Shown: in pieces, positions 1-9,000 of the stretch | How positions within the stretch are numbered: position 1 is the first letter of the stretch | Layout of the letters: the number at the start of each line of letters is the position of its first letter | Assembly: GCA_037447235.1 (NCBI GenBank) | Contig: JBBIHC010000007.1 | Location: forward strand, 1-36,629 | Length of the DNA: 36,629 nt | Origin: JAVZJR01 sp037447235 | GTDB taxonomy: Archaea > Micrarchaeota > Micrarchaeia > Anstonellales > Bilamarchaeaceae | Reading direction: 5' to 3' | Translations under genes and position numbers: made by a program | The notes under the pieces: model-generated | The model's input: the letters and a program-made list of their open reading frames with translations, nothing else | Databases searched by the model: none | What the model was told of the DNA's origin: nothing

Positions 1-384
1 TAAGACTTGTCCCACGTTTGGCTGCGGCTGGAGGCCGCGCTATGACATTTCATCGCAAAGTTGCTATTTGCTCAACTTTGGGTAAGTTGATTGCGTCCTG
101 CCTGCGAATGGAAAGTCGTTCAACTTTGCGCTGTAATATAGATACAAAAGAGGCATCCCTTGCATAAGGCAAGTTCTTAGAAAATTGCCGAGTTTGTCCA
201 CTCTACCTATGTCTTGCAAGGTGAGATGCTTTGGCAGTCAAAATCATTCGATGTTTGTCCTTGACCCTTGCTTATCTCCTTTGGGAGATGATTATAGGTG
301 AGATGTATGGTTATGCAAAAAACCAACGCTTTTGAGGTCGTTACAAATTTTTTAGAGTTTGTGTAATTTCAGGAGACTTTTGTT
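1..384. other. 5' non-coding stretch before the polysaccharide locus
   Basis: I see no convincing gene here. Short ORFs exist but have no recognisable content. Two small symmetries are visible: CGCAAAGTTG at 54-63 with its complement CAACTTTGCG at 121-130, and a perfect 6-bp hairpin ATCTCC-TTTG-GGAGAT at 274-289. The hairpin lies about 100 bases upstream of the first gene and could sit in its leader. A TTGACC at 261-266 has no -10 at a suitable distance, so no promoter is called. The ribosome binding site AGGAG lies just before the ATG at 385. Confidence 0.5.
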
Positions 385-1512
385 ATGGAGATTCGTCTGT
401 ACCTTCAAATGTTGAGACGAGGTTGGTGGATTATTCTGATCACGGCCTTAGTTGCTCTTGTAGTGGCGTTAGCCGTTTCTTATGTTGTACCTCCTCGCTA
501 TGAGGCGGTTTCGCGTTTTATTATCAGCCCAAGAAATGTCCGTCCAAATAGTCCCGATTTAGGATTGTGGGGGTTGGATATTTTGGGAAATCAAACGATT
601 ACTTCTACTTACATGGAAGTCATCAAGAGCGATCGGATATATCGAGAGGCTGCAAAGGCAATCGAATTATCGCCAGAGGATATGGAGGATTATTCTTACA
701 AGGTTCAGGTTCTTGAGAATTCAACTGTAATTGAACTGAAAATGTCTGGCCCGAATGCTGAGATGACGGCTCGTTTAGCGAATTCGATAGGGAATCAGGC
801 CATTCAGTTTACTGCTCGATTGAATGAATTTTATAGGATGGATTTCCTAGATGAGGCAACTCCGCCGGCTGTTCCCGAAAGCCCACAACCATTGCGTGAT
901 TCCATTTTAGCATTTGGGATAGGCCTCATATTAGGGGCCATGTTGGCGATTGTTCGTGATTATCTTATCATCTCTTTGGAATCGTATCGTATACGCTTCC
1001 AATTAGATAATGCTACAGGTGTTTATAATCGCCGCCGCATTACGAAAATTTTGGAAGATGAATTAGCCGAGAATCCAGAGGGCCTTCTGTCGGTCGGTAT
1101 TGTTGAGCTCAATGGTCTGAGGGATTTGGAAGATACATTGCCGTCGGTGGAGTACCAAAATGTATTGCGTCAGGCTACAGCGGTTCTCCAAAATGAATTA
1201 CGGGGGCATGATATCATTGGCCGGTGGGATGATAATAGTTTTCTGATTATCCTTCCTAATACATCTGGCACCGCCGCGAATCGCATTTTCAAGCGCATTT
1301 ATAGTTCATTGGTCAATCCTATCAGTTTGCGGCATTTGGATATCTTGATAGATCTCAATCCTTTGATAGGAGGAGCCGAATATAGTGCAAATATAGCGCC
1401 CGATGAATTGCTGGAAAAAGCAACCGAGGCTTTAGGCAATGCCAGAAAAGATAAGACGAACTCGATTTATATTTGGGAATTGAAGAATCCATTTTGGAAT
1501 ATAGAAGAGTGA
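385..1512 (+). CDS. Wzz-type polysaccharide copolymerase fused to a degenerate GGDEF domain
   Basis: This inner-membrane protein of 375 aa is likely a chain-length or assembly regulator for the polysaccharide made by the locus. Residues 1-35 hold a short cytoplasmic segment and the first membrane helix (about 13-35). A periplasmic Wzz-like domain follows. A proline-rich segment (about 159-169) precedes the second helix (about 172-190), as in chain-length determinants. Residues about 205-375 are a GGDEF fold: ATGVYNRRR at 210-218 matches the usual TGLxNRR start. The signature loop reads RWDDNSF at 280-286 where RxGGDEF is expected, so catalytic residues are missing and cyclic-di-GMP synthesis is unlikely. 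A nucleotide-sensing or structural role is inferred. AGGAG precedes the ATG. The BcsB-like gene follows after 26 bases. Confidence 0.8.
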   Translation: MEIRLYLQMLRRGWWIILITALVALVVALAVSYVVPPRYEAVSRFIISPRNVRPNSPDLGLWGLDILGNQTITSTYMEVIKSDRIYREAAKAIELSPEDMEDYSYKVQVLENSTVIELKMSGPNAEMTARLANSIGNQAIQFTARLNEFYRMDFLDEATPPAVPESPQPLRDSILAFGIGLILGAMLAIVRDYLIISLESYRIRFQLDNATGVYNRRRITKILEDELAENPEGLLSVGIVELNGLRDLEDTLPSVEYQNVLRQATAVLQNELRGHDIIGRWDDNSFLIILPNTSGTAANRIFKRIYSSLVNPISLRHLDILIDLNPLIGGAEYSANIAPDELLEKATEALGNARKDKTNSIYIWELKNPFWNIEE

Positions 1513-1538
1513 TTGAGAAAGATGCCTGAGGAGATACG

Positions 1539-3806
1539 ATGATCAAGAAATTCTTTAAGGTCCTGTCATTAGTGGTGATCGGCGGCAGCATTATCCTGGG
1601 GCAAGTGTTATTTGTGGATGCTCAGTCCTCAGCGAAATTACCATTTCAAGTGATACCCACTACCGAGGTTGTAAGCATAAATGCGACCAAGGTTCCGTTT
1701 AGCGTTTTACAGGATGAGGAAATTGTGTTGTCGGGGCCCTTCGATGCGGCAGATTTTGCGTTTGCGATTCCAAACGCTTGGGCATTATCAGCAGGCACGC
1801 AGTTGTTTCTTTCTATGACTGTGAGTTTTGAACGCAGTTTCTATTCTGAATTTGGCTATCCAATCATAGCCAGTGGAGGAACGCTATCGGTATATCTTAA
1901 CGACAATTTGTTAGGGATGTTAACCTTGAATGAAACCGGGCAAGTTGAAAGGACGTTGCCGATTCCCTTGAGTGCATTTGTCTCGGAACGCCCGGATGGC
2001 CTCATGGATTTCTATGTCGAATTGGAGGCCGAAGATTTTTGCTATATTGATGAGTCTTTTACGCTTGTCATTCATCCCACCTCGTACTTTGATTTACCTC
2101 ACGAAGTCGTTAGGCCGGCTGTAGACCTTACCAAATTGCCAGCGCCTATCTATCAAAACACCTTCATTCCGCAGTCTGCATTGCTGGTTGTGCCTGATCA
2201 ACCTTCGGCTGCAGAATTACAGGCTGCGTTGACAGTTGCGGCTGGTTTGGGAAATTTCAGTCAAAATAATTTAGCATTAGATTTGACGACAATGAGCGCT
2301 TTAACGCCGCAACAAATGGCATCAAATCATATCGTGCTAATAGGAAAGGCGTCTTCTCTTAATCTCGCCGGCTTAGAACTTCCACTGAAGCCGTCTGGAG
2401 GGCAATTCAGCGATTCCCGCGTCGGCTCTGATGATGGTGTTGTTCAGATGATTAATTCTCCTTGGGATATCTCACATGTGATTTTGCATATTTCAGGGAA
2501 TACAGATGCTGGGGTGGTAAAGGCTGCTCAGGCGTTGAGTACTGGCGTTTTGCAGCCAAATCGTTTCAAAAATTTGGCTATTGCGGAAGAGATTCGTGTA
2601 CCACAAGGTGTTCCGGCAGTGCCAGAAAAGCGTACTTTGGCTGAAATGGGGTATGCAGATTTGATGTTCAATGCCAGGGGCTTCCGGAGAGCTATCTACA
2701 ACTTTCAAATTCCACCCGGCTGGACGGTTACAGGAGACGCTTACTTTGAGTTGCTATTTGGAAATTCTGCGTTGGTGGATTTCGAACAATCTGGGATCAA
2801 TGTATTGCTTAACGGGCGACCAATAGGAAGTGTCCGGTTAGATGCCGAATCCGCTAAGAACTCAATCAATAGAGCCAAGATGACTTTACCTGAATTTGGT
2901 ATTTTGCCAGGTTCTAATCGGTTGGAAATTCAAATTACATTGGTCCCCGCTGATTTTTGCGCTCCACCCGATGTGCGCGGCGTTTGGGCGGTAGTTTGGA
3001 GCGAATCGGTGCTCAATACTCCTGTTGTCCAGCAATCGGTTGATTTTACGACTACATTAGGGTTAGCGGATTATCCTGCTCCTTTTGCCTATAACCTGGA
3101 TTTGGGGACTACTGCCTTCATATTTTCTAAAAACGATTTAGAGGCTTGGCGTGGCGCGACAAAGATAGCCTCTTATCTAGCGTATCAGACTGGAACGCCA
3201 ATTGTCACGCTATCGGTGTTCTTTGGGGATGAATTGCCTGTGGATGCGCGAGGTAAGTATCATTTTCTATTGATTGGCCGTCCCAGCCAATTGCCAGTGA
3301 TCAATGAGTTGCGTCCATATTTGCCGGTATCTTTCAATGAAAATGATGAGGCTTTGGAAAATAGTTTGAGAGTGCGCTATAACATTCCATTGGATCACCC
3401 GTTGGGATATATAGAGTTTTTTCCCTCTCCTTGGAATCCTGAGAATGTAGTGATTGCTTTGCTTGGAAATTCTCAACAAGGAGTCTCGTTGGCGACGCTT
3501 GCAATGACGGATGATGTATTGCGTTCTCAAGTTTCGGGAAATTTTGTTGTTGTAAACGATAACCAAATCATTGCTTCGGATACTCGTTTGTTTCCTGTGT
3601 CGGGTGCGCCAACTTCTGACCAGCAACTTGTTGTGATCCCAACGATGGGGCCTACATCTGAAATGTCAGAGAAGCCCCATGTGGATTGGATTCCCTCTGT
3701 TATTTGGACCATAATAGGGCTTATTGTTGTGATTTTGGCGATTGTGGTAATCAAACCTTTGCGACAGAGGCAAATTCTTAAGCGTAGCCAAAGTAAAGAG
3801 AAATGA
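1539..3806 (+). CDS. BcsB-like periplasmic cellulose-synthase-subunit family protein
   Basis: This 755-aa protein has an N-terminal signal segment (about residues 1-29, likely cut near VDAQ), a large periplasmic part, a C-terminal membrane helix (about 720-742) and a basic tail. That is the layout of BcsB, the periplasmic partner of cellulose synthase. Two halves carry the repeated BcsB signature: EDFCYIDESF at about 165-174 and, in the second half, PADFCAPPDVRGVW. BcsB guides the nascent glucan and anchors to BcsA. No BcsA-type GT2 synthase is present downstream, so it may serve another synthase or one to the left of the window. Start: ATG with GAGGAGAT upstream. The gene lies between the Wzz-GGDEF protein and the polymerase, consistent with one operon. 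BcsB proteins were historically annotated as cyclic-di-GMP binding, but that activity belongs to BcsA. Confidence 0.82.
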   Translation: MIKKFFKVLSLVVIGGSIILGQVLFVDAQSSAKLPFQVIPTTEVVSINATKVPFSVLQDEEIVLSGPFDAADFAFAIPNAWALSAGTQLFLSMTVSFERSFYSEFGYPIIASGGTLSVYLNDNLLGMLTLNETGQVERTLPIPLSAFVSERPDGLMDFYVELEAEDFCYIDESFTLVIHPTSYFDLPHEVVRPAVDLTKLPAPIYQNTFIPQSALLVVPDQPSAAELQAALTVAAGLGNFSQNNLALDLTTMSALTPQQMASNHIVLIGKASSLNLAGLELPLKPSGGQFSDSRVGSDDGVVQMINSPWDISHVILHISGNTDAGVVKAAQALSTGVLQPNRFKNLAIAEEIRVPQGVPAVPEKRTLAEMGYADLMFNARGFRRAIYNFQIPPGWTVTGDAYFELLFGNSALVDFEQSGINVLLNGRPIGSVRLDAESAKNSINRAKMTLPEFGILPGSNRLEIQITLVPADFCAPPDVRGVWAVVWSESVLNTPVVQQSVDFTTTLGLADYPAPFAYNLDLGTTAFIFSKNDLEAWRGATKIASYLAYQTGTPIVTLSVFFGDELPVDARGKYHFLLIGRPSQLPVINELRPYLPVSFNENDEALENSLRVRYNIPLDHPLGYIEFFPSPWNPENVVIALLGNSQQGVSLATLAMTDDVLRSQVSGNFVVVNDNQIIASDTRLFPVSGAPTSDQQLVVIPTMGPTSEMSEKPHVDWIPSVIWTIIGLIVVILAIVVIKPLRQRQILKRSQSKEK

Positions 3807-3931
3807 GATCATTAAAAGGGTGGAGAGGATTTCTTCGCGAAATCTATGGTGACTGCGAAGATTATGTAGAGCGATATATTGCCCTGATGGAACTATGTCA
3901 CCCATTGAATTGGGGCTGGACTCCACAGTAA
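3803..3931 (+). CDS. possible 42-aa small protein coupled to the BcsB-like gene
   Basis: An ATG overlaps the stop codon of the BcsB-like gene (ATGA), an arrangement typical of translational coupling. It opens a 42-codon frame ending in TAA at 3929-3931. The product is charged and rich in aromatic residues, with four Trp and two Cys, and has no membrane segment. It resembles no family I know. It could be a genuine small accessory protein or a chance frame in the 180-base gap before the polymerase gene. Confidence 0.3.
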   Translation: MRSLKGWRGFLREIYGDCEDYVERYIALMELCHPLNWGWTPQ

Positions 3932-4020
3932 AAGTTGCTCTGCAGGCTATCTGGTCTCGCCTGACGCAAAGGCTTATGGCATAAGCGTTGTTCGTTAGTA
4001 TATTTAGTATAGAGGTTCTA

Positions 4021-5550
4021 ATGCTCAGTCGTTATAAGAACAACGTAGGACAATTAATTATCAATGACCGATTTCGGCATATTTTGTTGTTAATCAGCGC
4101 TGCGATAGCTGTGGGTTCTGCGACAGGGGGGGCCGTCATGTTTTTCTCGCCCGTTGTGGTGATGCTCTCGCTGATGATTTTGATTGCGGGCATGATCGTC
4201 ATAAAAAGGCCCGAATGGGGGATTCTCGGTTTCCTGGCTCTTACGTCAACGGTGCTGGAATCAGAGACGAATCCCGGCGTTTCTCTCGGATTTGGCCATA
4301 TATATTTGTCAGATATGCTGGTTTTCTTTCCATTTATATTGATTATCTGGAATTTGATGTTTCGTTTGGAGGTGAAATTTGTTCGGACCCCACTGGATAT
4401 ACCTTTGATTTTATTCATTCTTGTAGCGCTTGTTTCTACAGGAATTGCAATGCTTCGCGAAACTGTAACTCTGAAAGAGGCTTTAGGGCCTATGCGCGAT
4501 GTAGTGAATTATGCGATCTTCTTTTCGGTAACTAATCTGGTCAGAAATGAAAAACAACTTAAACTCGTGACAACCGGTATCATAGCATTTGCTGTTATAG
4601 TGTCTATTGTGATGATCGTGCAATATGCCTTGGGCACAGTGCTTCCCTTCCTTCCCGGACGAGTGGAGGTCTTGTCAACTGAGGGAGCAAGGTATTCTAA
4701 TGTGACTAGGATTATTCCCCCAGGGTATTCGACAGTTTTTGTTGGTTTTGTAACGGCGTGTTCTATCTGGTTTTTTGATGTTGCCCAGCGTCGTAACTGG
4801 ATTATTGCATTACCAATTTTTATCACGGGGATTGGCGTCTTGCTAACCTTCAAACGTCATTTTTGGGGGGCGCTAGCGGTTATTTTTCTCATTATGTTGC
4901 TTCTTAGCAATCGAAAGGAAATGCAGCGGATTTTAATAAGGGGATTTTCAACTATAGCGGTTATGGTGGTGGCAACCTATTTTGTTTTGAATTACACGGG
5001 CTCTGTGGGGCCTAATCTAATTCAGGGAGCGGTTGATAGACTGTTCTCTTTGACACGGTCTGATACGTACGAGGCTCCGGATTCGAGTTTGCGATGGAGA
5101 GATTTTGAAAATCAATATGCGATGTCTAATTTTATCTCTCATCCCTTGATCGGTATTGGACTTGGAAGTAGGTACAGGCCATGGGTTCCATCCAGAGATT
5201 GGTCCAACTATGATGGCAGACGCTACATTCACAGCGGGATTTTTTGGTTGTTGTTACGCACAGGTAGCTTGGGATTTGTGAGCATGGTTTGGCTTATGCT
5301 CGTTTATGTGGCTCGTGGTTTTAAATATTGGAGGCTTGTGCCAAATTCCACATATGGCGCCTACATGCTTGGATTTACATTGTCTTCTTTAGGCATGCTG
5401 ATGGGGAATTGGGTTGAGCCTCTGATTTCTGAGTGGTATTGGACAGGAGTTATTGCTGTCATAATGGGAGTGAGCGAACTGATGATCCGTACCATTCCCA
5501 AGACTTTGCCAAATTTGGACAGGCAGGAAAGTGTCAATGCCAACAGATAG
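4021..5550 (+). CDS. O-antigen polymerase/ligase-like polytopic membrane protein (Wzy/WaaL type)
   Basis: A protein of about 509 aa with around 11-12 hydrophobic helices and a large extracytoplasmic loop after the middle of the chain, the architecture of the O-antigen ligase/polymerase family. In this family the loop joins undecaprenyl-linked repeat units or transfers the finished glycan. The fragment HPLIGIGLGSRY near residue 370 followed by HSGIFWLLLRTG fits the conserved C-terminal region of the family (the NPxxGxG and HN/HS-type motifs). I place the start at ATG 4021 because GAGG lies six bases upstream. An earlier in-frame ATG at 3988 lacks a ribosome site. The end overlaps the flippase gene, so the two are likely co-translated. 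Polymerase and ligase cannot be told apart from sequence alone. Confidence 0.8.
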   Translation: MLSRYKNNVGQLIINDRFRHILLLISAAIAVGSATGGAVMFFSPVVVMLSLMILIAGMIVIKRPEWGILGFLALTSTVLESETNPGVSLGFGHIYLSDMLVFFPFILIIWNLMFRLEVKFVRTPLDIPLILFILVALVSTGIAMLRETVTLKEALGPMRDVVNYAIFFSVTNLVRNEKQLKLVTTGIIAFAVIVSIVMIVQYALGTVLPFLPGRVEVLSTEGARYSNVTRIIPPGYSTVFVGFVTACSIWFFDVAQRRNWIIALPIFITGIGVLLTFKRHFWGALAVIFLIMLLLSNRKEMQRILIRGFSTIAVMVVATYFVLNYTGSVGPNLIQGAVDRLFSLTRSDTYEAPDSSLRWRDFENQYAMSNFISHPLIGIGLGSRYRPWVPSRDWSNYDGRRYIHSGIFWLLLRTGSLGFVSMVWLMLVYVARGFKYWRLVPNSTYGAYMLGFTLSSLGMLMGNWVEPLISEWYWTGVIAVIMGVSELMIRTIPKTLPNLDRQESVNANR

Positions 5551-7024
5551 GTCTATCGTTTCACATTTCTTTTCCGGCACCATTTTTATTGGTATTGCCA
5601 GGGTTTCCACCATTATTTTTGGTTTGGTTAGCGTCATGATTGCAACTCGGTTTCTGACCACCGAAGCCTATGGCGCTTACGTTTTGGCTTTGACATCTAA
5701 TAATGTTCTTGTACAGTTTTTTAGTTTTGGACTTGGCCTGGTCATCCCTAAATATCTTGCCAGCACTGAAAATGAAAATGATAAGGTCACTCTGCAAAAC
5801 ACTGTATTTCATTTTCGCTTATTTAGTGTTTTGAGTGTTATTTTACTTTTGGTAATGCTCAAGCCTATCATTGGCGTTTTTTTTGAATCGCGGTTGTTTT
5901 CTGATATTTTTACTGCGTTACCATTTTTGTTTTTGTTGTTTAGTTTATCAAACTTATTTGAATCGATTTTGCGTGGCCAATTAGCGTTCAGGGCAATAGG
6001 GGTAATTGAGTTTGTATCTGAGGCAACAGAACTTGCTTTGCTCTCCGTGCTTGTAATCGCATACGGGCTGGGTTTTTGGGGATTATTGATTGCTAAATTC
6101 GTTGCACGTATTGTTTCAATTTTACTTTCCTATCGTGTATCACGATTTAAGTATAGAGGGCAATTTGACACCTTACTTCTTAAGGACATGTTGAAATTTG
6201 GTTTTCCTCTGCAAGTGCAATATATTTTTGATTTTGCATATTCCAAACTGGATACTTTAATAATCGGGTCCTTGCTTGGAACCCGAGGAGTAGCCTTTTA
6301 TGATATTGCCAGAAAAATACCAGATAGTTTAATGCAATTGTATTCTGTCTTTATATCTGTTTATTTCCCTGTTAGTGCTAATGTCTATGCAACGGAGAAG
6401 GAAAAAAAGACAAATGACGTTCTCAACAATTCAATACGACTGCTTTCATTCATAGCGGTTTTTGCTAGTCTGTTGGTTTTGCTTTTTGGAAAAGATATTA
6501 TCGTGTTACTTTTTTCGAAAGAGTACCTTGAGAGCTATTGGGTTCTTGTCTTGTTGATGCTTGGGGTGGCGCTTGACTTGGTGGAAGAGATATTGGGGTA
6601 TTCTTTGGTTGCTATTGGACAATCAGATAAGCCATTGTATGTTAACATTGTCCGTGCTGTTGTAAGTTTAACGGGGAATTTGATCGTTTTGCCAATTTTA
6701 GGATTTACAGGAGCAGCCATTGTTTATATTTTGGGGAATCTAGTTGCGTTGCCAATGAATGTATTTTTTTTGAGGCGAAAGGACATAAGCCCTAATTTTA
6801 GTAATTTCCTCAAATTGATATTGATCTTTGGCTCCTTGTCTGCTTTGTTCCTTTTGTGGAACTCGCAAATTCTTCTTCTCAAATTCCTTATTGCGTTTTT
6901 GTTTGTTCCTTTGAGTTTTCTTTTTTCTGTCATAACTATTTGGGATGCCAAGATTATTTTTGGAGAAGCGCAATTAGCATGGTCAAGGTTTACAAGCAGG
7001 CTTAGAAAAAGAGCAGAGAGTTAA
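5537..7024 (+). CDS. Wzx-type polysaccharide flippase (MOP superfamily)
   Basis: A protein of about 495 aa with 12-14 predicted membrane helices and the typical flippase opening: a Ser-Gly-Thr-containing first helix followed by a phase of small and aromatic residues. It should flip undecaprenyl-diphosphate-linked repeat units across the inner membrane. The ATG at 5537 has AGGA eight bases upstream. A GTG at 5531 is also in frame but too close to that site. The gene overlaps the end of the polymerase gene by 14 bases, implying coupled translation. It is visibly AT-rich, more so than most neighbours, as is common for flippases in transferred surface-glycan loci. Confidence 0.87.
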   Translation: MPTDRSIVSHFFSGTIFIGIARVSTIIFGLVSVMIATRFLTTEAYGAYVLALTSNNVLVQFFSFGLGLVIPKYLASTENENDKVTLQNTVFHFRLFSVLSVILLLVMLKPIIGVFFESRLFSDIFTALPFLFLLFSLSNLFESILRGQLAFRAIGVIEFVSEATELALLSVLVIAYGLGFWGLLIAKFVARIVSILLSYRVSRFKYRGQFDTLLLKDMLKFGFPLQVQYIFDFAYSKLDTLIIGSLLGTRGVAFYDIARKIPDSLMQLYSVFISVYFPVSANVYATEKEKKTNDVLNNSIRLLSFIAVFASLLVLLFGKDIIVLLFSKEYLESYWVLVLLMLGVALDLVEEILGYSLVAIGQSDKPLYVNIVRAVVSLTGNLIVLPILGFTGAAIVYILGNLVALPMNVFFLRRKDISPNFSNFLKLILIFGSLSALFLLWNSQILLLKFLIAFLFVPLSFLFSVITIWDAKIIFGEAQLAWSRFTSRLRKRAES

Positions 7025-7101
7025 CTTGATGGTCAAATAATCATTTTTTATTGCTTGCTTTACTATGTCATTGTTGTAGCGATAATTTATACGATCAATC
7101 T

Positions 7102-7827
7102 ATGCGATGGATATATCTTTCTCCTCATTTAGACGACGTAATATTTTCGGTGGGGGGGGTAATCTATGAGCAAGTATGTGAAGGGACTCCGGTGGAAATT
7201 TGGACTGTCATGAGTGGCTTCCCCAAAACTGCTGTTTTGTCGGCTTTCGCTAAACGTTTGCATGCTCGCTGGGGAGTGGATTCTGCTGAAGATGCTGTCC
7301 GTATCCGCCTTGAGGAGAACGAAAAGGCTGCACAGATTATTGGCGCAAAGACTTTTTACTTAAATTTCGTAGATAGTATGTATCGTCTCGGAGCGGACGG
7401 GGCTTTCTTGTACGAGCGTTCTTTTGGGAAATTGCATAGGCAAGATAAAGATATGCCCCGACAAATTGCAAATGCCATTGCCCAAAATCTGCGCTCCGGT
7501 GATGCGTTGGTTTTTCCATTGGCGCTTGGCGGTCATGTAGACCATGTGGTTGTGAACATGGCGTCAAAATTCTTAGATCAATCGTTATTCCACTATGCAG
7601 ATATTCCATACTTGTTTGATGCCCCTTGGATTGTGCGATGGAAAACAATAGGAATGACCAAAGTTTTTCAACCAATATCGGAAGATGGACTGAGTCATTG
7701 GCTGAAGTCCATGCAGGCTTATCAGTCGCAAATAAAGAGTGAGTTTGTGACCCTGGAAGCAATGCAAAGGACAATAACTACGTATTGGAGTAAAAATAGA
7801 GGTTTTTATTTTTGGAAGAGATTATAG
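7102..7827 (+). CDS. PIG-L (LmbE-like) family deacetylase
   Basis: A protein of about 241 aa. The N-terminal motif SPHLDDVIFSVGG corresponds to the zinc-binding HPDD signature of PIG-L/LmbE N-deacetylases (here H-L-D-D). A second metal ligand region is GGHVDHVVV near residue 155. Family members remove N-acetyl groups from GlcNAc-linked substrates such as GlcNAc-PI, mycothiol or bacillithiol precursors, and sugars in polysaccharide clusters. Here it probably tailors a sugar precursor or lipid-linked unit. I choose ATG 7102 because the catalytic motif follows within a few residues, as usual. A TTG at 7051 would add 17 unsupported residues. No strong ribosome site is visible. Confidence 0.8.
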   Translation: MRWIYLSPHLDDVIFSVGGVIYEQVCEGTPVEIWTVMSGFPKTAVLSAFAKRLHARWGVDSAEDAVRIRLEENEKAAQIIGAKTFYLNFVDSMYRLGADGAFLYERSFGKLHRQDKDMPRQIANAIAQNLRSGDALVFPLALGGHVDHVVVNMASKFLDQSLFHYADIPYLFDAPWIVRWKTIGMTKVFQPISEDGLSHWLKSMQAYQSQIKSEFVTLEAMQRTITTYWSKNRGFYFWKRL

Positions 7828-7903
7828 AAGATGGGCATAATTTCTTATTTGCTCTTCTAAGTGGTTGTTTGATTGCGTCTACTGTACTGTTGTAACCTAT
7901 ATT

Positions 7904-8058
7904 TGACTGCACTGTAAAAAACCATTAACCGCCGAGAGCGCAGAGCGTGCAGAGTTAAAAATTTGCAAAACCCGCATCAAGAGCGCCTTTTCTTTGCGGA
8001 ATCGGTAAAAAATCTCAGCGTTCTCTGCGCGTTCTGCGGCGCAAATACCTTTTTGCAG
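7904..8058. repeat. palindromic interspersed element (CGCAGAG type)
   Basis: The gap between the deacetylase and the GT2 gene holds an imperfect inverted repeat. The left arm has CTGCACTGTAAAAA (from about 7907) and then CCGCCGAGAGCGCAGAGCG. The right arm is its approximate complement: TCAGCGTTCTCTGCGCG, TTCTGCGGCG, then TTTTTGCAGTAGAG. The core belongs to the widespread family of intergenic repeats built from (C)GCAGAGAACGC units. It has no coding capacity. It could form a long hairpin in the transcript upstream of the GT2 gene. Confidence 0.6.
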
Positions 8059-8086
8059 TAGAGTCATGTTTTTAAGGAGAGAGCCT

Positions 8087-8992
8087 TTGAGCAGGAAAAA
8101 AATGAGTCAGGTGGCTGCGGATTTCACGGTAATTATTCCTACAATTGGTCGCCCCATCTTACAGGAATGTTTGCAATGTATCTTGGCTGGAAGTATGTTG
8201 CCGGGATATATTGTTATTGTAGATCAGGGGAATAACGCCGATGTGGTGGAATGGATAAAGCAAGCAGATGGTTTAGAGGTTGAGTTATTGTACGTGAAAT
8301 CGTCGGGTAGAAGTCCGTCTTCGGCCAGGAATCAAGGTATAGAGAAGGTTCGGACTCCTTTTGTACTGACCATTGACGATGATTGTTTGGCGGCCTCCGA
8401 TTGGTTGGAAAAAATGGTGTTACACCTTCATCGCACTCCGAATGTCATCGTTACTGGACGAGTTGAACCCGCTGGCGATGGCCTTCCTCCAACAGTTGTT
8501 ATGGATGATGCCCCTCAATTAATTCAAAGGCTTTCGCTTAGGAATACAAGCCCTCTTTCTACTGGAAACATGGGTGTTTCGACGGCACTGGCTCGCCAAA
8601 TTGGGACATTTGATGAAAATCTCTTTACCGCAGAGGATATTGACTGGGCATATCGCGCATTGCGTAAAGGGATACCTATTTTTTATGCTCCTGATGTAAT
8701 CGTTCGTCATTTTCATTGGCGAGATAAAGGGCAGAGCGCTGTAAATTATGAAGCCTATGCATCAGGCTTGGGCGCCTTTTATGGCAAACATTTGCGGCTG
8801 GGGGATTGGTCTATGCTTGGACGTATTTTGCTTGCGATTTACAGAGGCATCAAAAGCCTGATGATGGGTTGGCTCCGTAGCGACGAAGATCAATACTTGA
8901 TTGGATTGGCTCGGATGAAAAAATTGCTTTTTGGGGTGACGCAGGGATTTAAAAGAGAGTCATCACAAGGCAGGAAATTGGATATTTGCTGA
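8087..8992 (+). CDS. family 2 glycosyltransferase
   Basis: A GT-A fold inverting glycosyltransferase of about 301 aa. The nucleotide-sugar binding start reads FTVIIPTIGRP, and the metal-binding DXD-type site is TIDDDC in the first half. The acceptor-side region contains FDENLFTAEDIDWAYR, matching the conserved ED motif of GT2 enzymes. It should add one sugar to the lipid-linked repeat unit on the cytoplasmic side. Start choice: TTG 8087 has AGGAG seven bases upstream. ATG 8102 (with AGGA six bases upstream) is a good alternative, and ATG 8066 lies before the ribosome site. The gene is followed after eight bases by the GT14-like gene. Confidence 0.85.
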   Translation: MSRKKMSQVAADFTVIIPTIGRPILQECLQCILAGSMLPGYIVIVDQGNNADVVEWIKQADGLEVELLYVKSSGRSPSSARNQGIEKVRTPFVLTIDDDCLAASDWLEKMVLHLHRTPNVIVTGRVEPAGDGLPPTVVMDDAPQLIQRLSLRNTSPLSTGNMGVSTALARQIGTFDENLFTAEDIDWAYRALRKGIPIFYAPDVIVRHFHWRDKGQSAVNYEAYASGLGAFYGKHLRLGDWSMLGRILLAIYRGIKSLMMGWLRSDEDQYLIGLARMKKLLFGVTQGFKRESSQGRKLDIC

Positions 8993-9000
8993 GGTTCGTT

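Noticed and set aside
54..130. Inverted repeat CGCAAAGTTG/CAACTTTGCG as a mobile-element end
   Set aside because: The arms are only 10 bases with a 57-base spacer; no further copies or transposase are seen.
261..298. Promoter TTGACC with TATAGG before the first gene
   Set aside because: The boxes are about 25 bases apart, well beyond normal sigma-70 spacing.
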